The notes under the pieces: model-generated
What the model saw: only the letters and a program-made list of their open reading frames with translations
What the model was told of the DNA's origin: nothing
Databases searched by the model: none
From: Salticus scenicus
Taxonomy: Eukaryota; Arthropoda; Arachnida; Araneae; Salticidae
Length of the DNA: 64,000 nucleotides
Direction: 5' to 3'
NCBI GenBank assembly: GCA_963930645.1
Contig: OZ005648.1
Location: forward strand, 110,584,592-110,648,591
Shown: positions 48,791 through 57,559 of the stretch, piece after piece
Layout of the letters: the number at the start of each line of letters is the position of its first letter
Numbering within the stretch: position 1 is the stretch's first letter
Made by a program: the position numbers and the translations under genes

Positions 48791-49263
48791 AAATTGCGCC
48801 TAAAAGTATAAAATATTTTCCTTCGCCAAACAACCTATAACACTAAAATTAATCATAACTTTTGAAGTCGGCGCAAAATTAAATAAAATTTAATTATTTT
48901 TTTAAAGGTTTGTCTTTAGATCGGTAGCAACAAATGCTGTTGTCTCGAATGATCCATTTTCATGTTTCCTTTATTATTTTATCACTGTATACAATTGGTT
49001 CATTAGTAGTATCTACATAGAACAGTGAACATTCTTCATAATGCGGTATTTATGTTTCTACGAAGTTAGAGTTTCCTTTGCAAATTTGGAAAACTTTGAT
49101 AACTATCATCCTTGATGGCTTTTAGATTTGGCGATCAAAACGTAAGGCAAAAATATACACGCAAGATGTATATTTTCATAATATACATTGTATGATGTGT
49201 TATTTCATATTCTTGATTACTCTCTTGATATACCTCTATAAGTAAATTATAACATCTATTTCA

Positions 49264-50117
49264 TCCCTGTACACGAACCATTTGCTTCATCTCAACGAAA
49301 AGCTTAGTGTAGCATCGCTATATGATACACATTTAGAATACAGGGTTTGGAATTTCTTCTACTATTTGTTCTTGAGATATGCTGATAACAGACAGACAGT
49401 CACACAGACCATTCGCTAAAAACATGATTTTCGTATTCAGGGGACCTCAGAACATTTAAATATAACAAAAACTCACGTTAGAAAATTTGACCCTAAAACA
49501 ATACTTTCTCGACCCTATGGGTAAGAGAAAGTAAAAATAAAATCAATCTTAAAGCTACGAATATAATTTCTAATTTATAACAATTATGATTAAAAGTAGA
49601 AAAATCATGAAACCATAAGTATTTTTCATAATGAGAACAAGAAATATAAGAAGATTGATCACAGTTATTTGAATTACAATTTAGTTCACCGTCAGTTATT
49701 GTTCGTCACGAACATTTGTTAAATATTTGGCTTTTCGTCAAGATTTGTAAAATTCATATTTACCCAGATTTTGAATTTTTACTTTCTCTTACCCATAAAG
49801 TATCGTTTTTGGGTCAAATTTTCGAAAGCGAGATTTTGGTATATTTACACTTTTTGAGGTCCCCTGAATCCGAAAATCATGTCTTTAGCGGTTGGTCTGT
49901 GTGTGTGTCTGTCTGTTATCAGCATATCTCAGGAAGAAATGGTAGCAGAAAGTCCAAACTTGGTTATTCTAAATGTGTAGGATATAGGAATGCTACACTA
50001 AGCTTTTCGTTGAGATGAAGCAAATGGTTCGTGTACAGGGACACCCAAGAGAATTCAAATAGATTACGTCTATGGGGGAAATTGCAGATAAGTAAATTTT
50101 AACATCTATAGACGTAT
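49264..50117. repeat. R1 palindromic repeat, truncated at both outer ends
   Basis: Left arm (49264-49535) and right arm (49775-50117) are inverted copies around a spacer of about 240 bp. The whole is almost identical to 59906-60797, including the spacer. The left edge starts at ccctgtacacgaacc and the right edge stops at acatctatagac, where the other copy continues, so both ends are truncated or were recombined. Frames read across the right arm are artefacts shared by both copies. Confidence 0.9.
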
Positions 50118-50126
50118 CTAGTACGT

Positions 50127-50224
50127 ATCTACTACGTCGCATATACTACATTAGTGGAGGGTTTGTGTTATCAGTCACGTAGCTTACTACGTCATACTAG
50201 GCAATGTCATGTGACGTAGTAGAT
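50127..50224. repeat. 98-bp palindromic mini-element with CRE-like ends
   Basis: TATCTACTACGTC at the left and GACGTAGTAGATA at the right are a perfect 13-bp inverted repeat; a further tactacgtca occurs inside. It sits exactly where the R1 copy breaks off. The region to 50300 adds AGATAAG and TGATAAG (GATA-type) and a CACGTG box, then a GAAGTAAGT donor-like site at 50322. It could be a small MITE or a regulatory cluster. Confidence 0.5.
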
Positions 50225-50420
50225 AAGAAAGCTTACCACGTGATCTTGATAAGAAATAGCGTTATCGCTCATTTCACCCTGTGCGAGTAGAAGAGAAGGA
50301 CGCAAATTAACAACTGTGTTGAAGTAAGTCCAATTTTTATATCATTTATTTAATATATATATATATATATATTTAAACATAAATAAAGAGACATGTGTTT
50401 TACGTTAAAAAATATTTTTA

Positions 50421-50620
50421 TTAAAAACTTATCCAATATAGTGTTACATTTGAACGGTTTCGCACCTTGGGCATAGAGGATAACAAAAATTTGTTTTTAA
50501 TAAAGGTTTTAGGCATATGCATGTCATTAAGAGCTTGTAATAATTCACCCTGTGCATTGATAGCCACTTTTTATAAGTCACTTCGCCTGTTTCGTTCCAT
50601 ATCAGTTTGTGAGGGAGAAT
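50421..50620 (-). pseudogene. Decayed coding segment of unknown family
   Basis: One minus-strand frame is open over about 200 bases apart from a single TAA (50573-50571). Before the stop it reads SPSQTDMERNRRSDL, and after it KVAINAQGELLQALNDMHMP and then TFIKNKFLLSSMPKVRNRS, ending NVTLYWISF and TAA at 50421. The composition is protein-like and unlike translated AT-rich spacer. It lies downstream of, and on the same strand as, the two zinc-finger pseudogenes and may belong with them. I do not recognise the family. Confidence 0.45.
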
Positions 50621-50917
50621 TTTTTTTTTTTTTAATTTTTTTTTCTTTAAACCGAATTAAAATCACTAAGTTTTATTGTATAAAAATTTATTAAACGATT
50701 TAGTTAATAAGAAAGCAAAAAATACATTTGCAATACGTTGTGTGTAAGAAAAGTTTACACATGTTTAGATTTTAATAACACGTGACTTAAGTTTTAACGT
50801 ATCTATTGTAAGATGAAATGTTGTGTAGAAAGTAATTTCATAATAAAAACACAATTTTTTATTAAAATATTTTATTTTGCATTATTATTATCAGTATAAA
50901 AACAGGTTCATAAAAAT

Positions 50918-52003
50918 CTAAATTGTTGTTAAATCGTTAAGGTTATATTGACTCATACACTCTACATTAAAATTATCCAAAAATTTCAACAAGTCGTTAT
51001 CACCACTCACGGGTGAAAAATTATTTTGATTACTCATACACTCTACATTAAAATTCGTAAAGTCCACATTTATATTCTCAAAGTTGTTCGTTGGTGAGTC
51101 ATAAATATTACTTTGTGTCAAACATTCAGTATTCATATTTCCATTAGCAGTGGGTAAAACGTTGTATGCATTTTCATTATTATCCAAAACATTTGATAAG
51201 ATCACATTTTCACTGGTTGATGAACCGAAAACATTATTTTGATTATCTGAAAAATTCGTTGTCCGCATTTACACTCTCAAAGTTGTTGGTTGGTGAGTCA
51301 TTATTTTGTGTTATGCGTTCGGTATTCATATTTTCATTATTTAAAAATATTAATAAATACATATTGTTATTTTCATCAAGAAAGCTTTTCGCTAAAGAAT
51401 AGCTGTTGGTTAAAAAAGCAGTATTCAAATTATTCAAAAAATTCGTTAAGTTCATATTTTCACTGTCTAAATTGTTGATCGGTAAAGTATTTCGTTCATT
51501 GCATTTTGTACATACGTAAGCAGAAGAATCTTTACGATGATTTTTTCTGTTATGTCGTAATAATTCATACTTATATCGAAAACTTTCATTGCATTCTACG
51601 CATAGATATTCAGGTAAAACCTTTTGATGTAGCATTTTTTTATGATTAAATAAATCTTGTTTAGTCTTAAAGACTTCACTACATTCATCACAACTGTGTT
51701 TATGTAAAGTCTTTTTATGAATTCTTGCATTATGTTTTAAAAAATCCCGTTTACGAGTGAAATTTTCCATACAGTATTCCCACCCATATCCTATGCGAGG
51801 TTTTTCATGAATTTTTAAGTGTTTCTTACAATCGTACGATCTATACTAAATGCTTTTTTGCATACATCGCAAATATATGGCTTTACATCCTTTAAGTGTA
51901 AAGTCTCATTATACTTTAAACGATTAGACAACTTCTCGTCTTCAAAACATGATGAAGAGGCTTGTTGATGAACAGAAACTTGCACTTCCTCAGATAGATC
52001 CAT
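50918..52003 (-). pseudogene. C2H2 zinc-finger gene 1, frameshifted
   Basis: Start chosen at the MDLSE ATG (52003), because the paralog starts with the same residues. An in-frame ATG seven codons upstream exists. First a degenerate finger region, then YICDVCKKAF. There a 2-base insertion in an AGTATAGATCG context (51838-51848) shifts the frame; ignoring it, a regular 12-residue linker to HLKIH follows. The next finger has Trp in place of its first Cys. Two intact C-x2-C-x12-H-x4-H fingers follow, then a CxxC remnant. The tail is Asn-rich with internal repeats (DSPTNNFE twice, FNVECMS twice) and a second frameshift at about 51245-51265. Poly(A) signals lie just past the stop (AATAAA near 50855-50876). 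Probably nuclear and DNA-binding when intact; now likely a pseudogene unless the shifts are assembly errors. Confidence 0.82.
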
Positions 52004-52082
52004 TATGATTTTCAATATAATCAAAGTAAAACTTTAAAAATGTTGTACGAAAACTGAAGCAACTCCACGAAAACAAGTCAGC

Positions 52083-52116
52083 AACTGATTAAATTTTCTA
52101 TGAGACTGAATTTATA
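52083..52116 (-). promoter_or_regulatory. TATA plus initiator core promoter of zinc-finger gene 1
   Basis: On the minus strand TATAAAT (52116-52110) is followed 21 bases later by TCAGTTGC, whose TCAGTT lies at 52088-52083, an arthropod-type initiator. The A of TCA is about 30 bases from the first T of the box, the usual spacing. Transcription would start near 52086, giving a leader of about 83 bases before the MDLSE codon. The same arrangement, with the same 21-base gap, precedes zinc-finger gene 2. Confidence 0.78.
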
Positions 52117-52778
52117 CTCTATATGTTTAATTCCAAATTAGTATTTATTGCCAAATACATTAAAAAATCTCGCCAAATATTGGCAGATATGTTACTTTAA
52201 TAGCCAAATCTTGTAAAATATTCTACTTTATCCTCAAACACATTAAAAAATCTCGTAAAATATTTTAGTTTATCAGCGTGTTAAAACAGATAATTTGTTC
52301 ATGTCTGTTAAGACGTGCAGTAAAGTTAAACTTTTAAGTAGGTTAGTATTTCCCTAGACTATATGTCAAATGGTTAATGCTAAAATTGCAAAGTTCATGA
52401 TTTTTTGATACAATCTCTAAAATTGGTAAGATTATATTCACTATAAAATATCAATTTATTTATGAAATAACGTTTTATAAAAATATACAGTTTTAAAATA
52501 ATATTAATATATATATATATATATATAAAACATTTAAATACCTCTACATTAACATAAGTGTATTTATTTTAAAAATCCGATTAATAGTTTAAACTTTCAC
52601 ATAAAATTTTTATGTGAGGTAAATAATTTAAAATACAATTTTTATACACATACTTTTATTTTTCAAATTATAAGATTTTTACATGCATCATTTTTATACA
52701 ATCGTTTTTGTAACAAAGTTTACAATAATTTTATAAGATTCAACTAACAAATTTTAATATATATGGTAAAATCAGATA
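52117..52778. other. Intergenic between the paralogs; upstream homology
   Basis: From 52117 to about 52320 the sequence resembles 53785-53960 (repeated aaatctcgcca/aatcacgcca blocks and a tagtttatcagcgtgttaaaa block against tagtttatcaacatgttaaaa), so the upstream region was duplicated with the gene. The rest is AT-rich with a TA tract at 52507 and no gene. Confidence 0.6.
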
Positions 52779-53664
52779 TTACATTTGAAAAGAACCATAT
52801 TTAGTCATACAAAGTTCTAATTTGAAAATTTCTGTTAATGTCCAACCTGATCCTTGTTCGCTAAATTCATCAAAACACTTTTTCATCTTGTTAAAAGAGC
52901 TTTCAAGATCCTTATTCAAATCATTTATTAAAAGAGTTGTTATACTTTTTGACCTAAAATTTTGAGTAATAAAATCCTTCTCTCCATTTTCATAAATACA
53001 ACTAAAAATAACTTCTACATTAATATACCATTTCAATGTTCCTTGGTCATTTAATTGAAAGTTTAATTCGTTTAAAATGTCAGTTCTTAAATTATTATTA
53101 ATGACGACAAATCCAAATATTTGTTTTTATTATCAAATGTGGTTATTGTAAATGTATTAAGAGCATTTTTTCTTTTAAAATGCATAATTTTCTCCTTGAG
53201 CAGATCTCGGTCAGAATTTGACATTCCCTTTAATGTTGCTTGCGATAAGGGTTTTCGATGATTTTCTCTAACATGCTCTAAAAGTTTATATTTCTGTCTA
53301 AATGTTTCTGCGCATTCATCACATGAATGTGCTGGTAAAGGTTTTCGATGTTTTTTTCTAATATGCACCAGCAACTGATACTTGCGATTAAAGGATTCAC
53401 TACATTGCTCACATCTATGTTCAATTGGAGTCTTCATGAATTTTTAAATGTATTTTTTAACTCATCTGATCTGATAAATGCTTTCTAGCATACATTTCAA
53501 ATAAAAGATTTTTCATTGAGATGAATTTTTATGTGACGAAGCAAATCCCATTTTCGTTTAAATACCATACTGCAAGAAACACAACTAAAAGTTTTTGGTA
53601 CTTTCATAGTATCCAAGCTTGATGACAACTCATTTGAAATAGGCATCTTTTCAGATAAATCCAT
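52779..53664 (-). pseudogene. C2H2 zinc-finger gene 2 with GSGW-domain tail, degraded
   Basis: Starts MDLSEKMPISNEL at 53664. Finger 1 is intact (C-V-S-C, 12 residues, H-I-K-I-H). Finger 2 has two stops, TGA replacing its first Cys position (53499-53497) and TAG (53487-53485), then frameshifts near 53448-53463 and 53430. Fingers 3 and 4 are intact (CEQC...HIRKKH, CDEC...HVRENH). A further shift near 53095 separates a downstream domain: an ILNELNFQLNDQGTLKWYIN stretch, then FRSKSITTLL, and a C-terminal EFSEQGSGWTLTEIFKLEL. The last resembles a GSGW-containing domain I associate with uncharacterised arthropod zinc-finger and mobile-element proteins; that recollection is unverified. It ends early after YGSFQM. 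Two stops plus several shifts make this a clear pseudogene. Confidence 0.85.
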
Positions 53665-53750
53665 CTCTCACTACAATTTTAGAAAGTAGAGTGTTATAGA
53701 AAATCCAAGTTACAAAATTAAACGTGTGCGCTTCTCAGAAATATAGCAGC

Positions 53751-53784
53751 AACTGACAAAATTTTCTTTGCGACTGCATTTATA
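53751..53784 (-). promoter_or_regulatory. TATA plus initiator core promoter of zinc-finger gene 2
   Basis: TATAAAT (53784-53778 on the minus strand), 21 bases, then TCAGTTGC with TCAGTT at 53756-53751. The 21-base gap and both boxes are identical in layout to gene 1, while the bases between differ at several positions. Start near 53754, leader about 90 bases. Confidence 0.78.
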
Positions 53785-53959
53785 CTGTAGGTTTACCACC
53801 AAATTTGTAATTATCGGTGAAATCACGCCAAATATATCCTAAATTCATACACTAGGAAAATCAGCCAAATTCTTTATAACCGTGTTAATCACGCTAAATA
53901 TATATCATTTTAATGCAATCTAGTTTATCAACATGTTAAAACAAATAATTTGCACATCA

Positions 53960-54190
53960 CGGATTCTAAAGCTGGTAGATATTTAAAGTTTCTCGTGGTT
54001 TTTTCTGAAACTTGCGTACTAAAATCACTTAGAAACGTAATTCCGTGCTTCTGATTGGTCGAAAAAAATCACGTGACCACAAAAGAAGCCACCATGTTGA
54101 ATACTAGTTCACCTATTTTTATCTTAAACGGAGTGTATTCCTGTGGTTAAATCGCTTGAAAACTACTATCCCCGGGAATATTTTGTCTCG
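53960..54190 (+). repeat. Promoter-like cassette, copy A
   Basis: Homologous to 56775-57110. From about 54048: cttctgattggtc (inverted CCAAT), a short A-rich gap, TCACGTGACC (E-box), then agaagccaccatgttg, with an ATG at 54110 in an ideal GCCACCATG context opening 18 codons (MLNTSSPIFILNGVYSCG). A perfect pol III A box TGGTTAAATCG lies at 54144-54154. The copy breaks off at 54190 into the tandem array, losing the B box. Confidence 0.75.
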
Positions 54191-54748
54191 CATCACAAAA
54201 AGTACTATATAGGCACATAAATTCATAAAATATAACTAAGCAACTATTAAACCTTAATGTACTTCAACATTTTTGCATCATTTATAAGTATTGTTCATCT
54301 AATAAGTTACATAAATTCATAAAATATAACTAAGCAACTATTAAACCTTAATGTACTTCAACATTTTTGCATCATTTATAAGTATTGTACATCTAATAAG
54401 TTACATATCATCCCAAAAAGTACTATATATGCACATAAATTCACAAAATATAACTAAGTAAGTATTAAACCTTAATGTACTTCAACATTTTTGCATCATT
54501 TATAAGTATTGTACATCTAATAAGTTACATATCATCACAAAATGTACTATATATGCACATAAATTCATAAAATATAACTAAGTACGTATTAAACCTTAAT
54601 GTACTTCAACATTTTTGCATCATTTATAAGTATTGTTCATCTAATAAGTTACATAAATTCATAAAATATAACTAAGCAACTATTAAACCTTAATGTACTT
54701 CAACATTTTTGCATCATTTATAAGTATTGTACATCTAATAAGTTACAT
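54191..54748. repeat. Composite tandem array: 94-bp core, optional 30-bp block
   Basis: Five cores begin at aaattca(t/c)aaaatata: 54219, 54313, 54437, 54561 and 54655, each about 94 bp and nearly identical. Cores 1, 3 and 4 are preceded by an extra block of about 30 bp (catcacaaaatgtactat with variants), so spacings are 94, 124, 124, 94. No reading frame. Too few units and no constant/variable alternation for CRISPR. Confidence 0.95.
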
Positions 54749-55154
54749 TTATACTTTTTCCTTTATTAAAATAAATTCGAGTGACTATTTTAATTAAAGA
54801 AAAAAAAAATTCTTGTGCATACACTTTAAACGGTAATGCACGAATATATATATATATGAATGCTAATCAAATTAAAAGTGCATTTATAATGTAAAATATT
54901 TTTTGTAAGTGCGCTTTAAAAGACTATACAGCTAAAATGATGTGTATAAATACATATAAGGTTAAAAAATTTTGTTTAAATCATCAAAATTCGAAGTCAA
55001 AAACTATATCTTATTCATTTATTACTATTTATTATTTCAAAATTACATATTAAACCTAATCTATTTAATATTTTTTCACACTGAAAATTATATAAAACAG
55101 TGCCTTAAACTGGATGTTAAAATTTACTCAAAAAAAAAAAAAATGCAGCGGGTG

Positions 55155-55760
55155 GGTCCTCATTTAAAACTACAATATTAAATATGACCACTTAAGTTGA
55201 AAAGTATAGCGGGGTCGATTCAAAATTCATTACGTTTTTTAAATGTTTAACCTAAATACCATACAGTTTAAAACATATATTTATATCTTAAATCGCTTCA
55301 TTAGGATGTATTCCTATGTTACTTTTTTCAATTACGCTTAACTCTTAATAATAAATAATAATCACTCATTTCGTTAAACATAGATTAAATTTTCTTAATA
55401 TGGATAACCTAAGTACTGTTCAGTTTAAAACACATATTTATATCTTAAATCACTTCATTAGGGTATATTCCTATGTTACTTTTCTATTATGCTTAACTTT
55501 TAATAATCACTCATTTCATTAAACATAGATTAAATATTTCAAATTTAGTTTAATTTTAATCTTAAATCACTTCATTAGGGTGTATTCCTATGTTACTTTT
55601 TCTATTATGCTTAACTTTTAATAATCACTCATTTCATTTAAAAATACAATATTAAATATGAGCACTTAAGTTGAAAAGTAGCGGGTTTGATTCCAAATTT
55701 AATAAATTTCTAATTGGTTAAGACTTCAGTTGAAAGGTGACGGGTTCAATTCTACGTCAT
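55155..55760 (+). repeat. Duplicated block with tandem units and B-box-like sites
   Basis: A unit containing cttcattaggatgtattcc recurs at about 55295, 55450 and 55570 with gttacttttctattatgctt after it. It is bracketed by two copies of cacttaagttgaaaagta (55181, 55665) followed by ggggtcgattc and gggtttgattcc. A third tRNA-like piece, tggttaagacttcagttg to cgggttcaattc (55716-55752), follows. They look like eroded tRNA-derived heads. Confidence 0.65.
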
Positions 55761-56770
55761 ATCAAGGATGAGTACATGTGTAAAAATATCATCCAATCTC
55801 ATCATTACACATTCAAAACCTCAACGCAATTATTAATTAATTCTTAGTTAAACTTTTCACTATTAGTAGCTAGTTGATAAAAATATATCAATAGACTTTA
55901 TCCGAGAAAATAAAAACAACTGATATTGGTTAACACTTTAAATATTTGGGAAACGCTATCAGTTATCGCAACTCAGTAATTATCTATGTGAATTCACTAT
56001 CAAAGTTTCGAACTTTCATCCTAAATCACATATTTTAAACGAAAACTACTTATCTAGCAATTATCTACATAAAAATACCTTCTTACATAATTTCTAATGC
56101 AACTCATTTAAAAGATTCATTATCTATTTAAAAGTGTATGAGCAAGATCCCATGAATACATGTTTAACCATTCCCTGAATTGCAAAGATAAACAGACGAC
56201 AACACAATTCTTAATCACTATTTCTACATATAACCGAAAATATGCACTTACCACATTATTTAAATTTTCCTTCACAAAATTTCTAAGCCAACTCATTTAC
56301 AAGATTCTCTATTTATTTGAAATATATTAGGCTAGAAGATAATATAACTATTTTATTATAAAATGGAAGTTCAAACTAAAAATTGCAAGTGTAAAAGATA
56401 ATATCAACATCCTGTAATTTAAGAAAGTGAGAGTGCACTGATAAAGTTCTTTAAATACACTATTTCAAAGATAAACAGTGGATTACACAACTATTAATCA
56501 CTCTATTACTGCATATGACAGAAAAATCATGCACTTATCACAATATTCAAATTACTATAAAAAAAAGATCTGATTGAACATAAGAAATTCTCTTTTTAAA
56601 AAAATCATAATATTTAAATTTTCCATTCTGTAAATTTTTTTATACAAATTTACTAAACGACTTAGTTAATAAGAAATTTTCTAATTAATTTTAAAAATCT
56701 TTATCGTTTAATTAGTAGAAATTTAATTATTATCTAGATAGATTGTAAGTAATTTAAACCCATTCTTTAT
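55761..56770. other. AT-rich region with old internal duplications; no gene
   Basis: Blocks such as caaagataaacag and cacttaccaca/cacttatcaca recur about 290 bp apart (56185-56275 and 56465-56555). The agatctgattgaacataaga block at 56567 is repeated at 57325. No coding frame was supported. Confidence 0.6.
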
Positions 56771-56774
56771 ACGA

Positions 56775-57125
56775 GATTCAAAGCTGGTAGATATTTAAAG
56801 TTTTCCGTGGTTTTTTCTGAAACTTGAGTACTAAAATCACTTAGAAACCTATTTCTATGCTTCTGATTGGTCGAAAAAATCCCGTGACCCCTAAATTATT
56901 TGTATATAATCAACACTTAATTCCACAAAGTGCTTAATTTTATAATACTATTCATTAAATTTCCATGCTTCTGATTGGTCGAAAAAATCACGTGACCTCA
57001 AAAGAAGCCACCATGTTGAACACTAGTCCACCTATTTCTATCTTAAACGGAGTGTATTCCTGTGGTTAAATCGCTTGAAAACTACTATCCCCCGGGAATA
57101 TTTTGTCTCGGGTTCGATTCCAAGG
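56775..57125 (+). repeat. Promoter-like cassette, copy B (with internal duplication)
   Basis: The GATTGG plus A-rich gap plus CACGTGACC module occurs at 56861-56890 (E-box mutated to cccgtgacc) and intact at 56969-56996, followed by the ATG at 57006 in GCCACCATG context with the same 18-codon frame (MLNTSPPISILNGVYSCG). Two substitutions change residues and one is silent relative to copy A. At 57124 a consensus donor CAAG/GTAAGT follows. Confidence 0.75.
57063..57121 (+). tRNA. tRNA-like sequence with perfect A and B boxes (relic or SINE head)
   Basis: TGGTTAAATCG (57063-57073) fits the pol III A-box consensus and GGTTCGATTCC (57111-57121) the B-box consensus, 48 bases apart. A CCCCCGGGAATATTTTGTC segment between them would be a long variable arm as in Ser/Leu tRNAs. 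The T-stem pairs poorly and no complete acceptor stem is seen, so this is not called a working tRNA gene. A second B box (gggttcaattcc, 57229-57240) with the same aaggtaagtat continuation follows 119 bp later. Confidence 0.4.
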
Positions 57126-57555
57126 TAAGTATATCTCTTTATTTAAAAATATTTATCTCCCTCAAACCTAATTTCTAAATGGTGGGGCCGTGGTCAGACG
57201 CCAGAGGTTCGAAGAGAGAGAAAGTGTCGGGTTCAATTCCAAGGTAAGTATATCTCTTTCTTTTTCAGAATTTTTAAGTATAAGAAAAATGTTTAGACAG
57301 ATTAAAAAAAAAAAAAAAAAAAAAGATCTGGTTGAACATAAGAAATTCTCTTTTTAAAAATCATAATATTTAAATTTTCCAAATTTTTTTTTCTAAGTTT
57401 AAAATTAATTTTAAAATCATAATTAAGAAAAATCGATAATTAAAGTTCTCTTAAAATAATATTCATCAAAGATAACAACTTCCTTATTTGCGGTGGAGGC
57501 ATCATCTTCTCTTATCTACTGTGGAGGGATCATCACTTCTGATCCCTCCGTCCCT
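57126..57555. other. Short linker; second tRNA-like piece
   Basis: Contains ggtggggccgtggtcag...gtgtcgggttcaattcc (57181-57240), another tRNA-like stretch, an A run at 57303 and a repeat of the agatctggttgaacataag block. No gene. Confidence 0.55.
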
Positions 57556-57559
57556 CCAC

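Noticed and set aside
49716..50018. 100-codon plus frame, repeated at 60359-60664
   Set aside because: Both lie in the R1 palindromic repeat; shared ancestry explains the similarity, and other R1 copies do not keep the frame.
54191..54748. CRISPR-like regular repeats
   Set aside because: The units are 94-124 bp of continuous identity with no unique spacers, in a eukaryotic genome.
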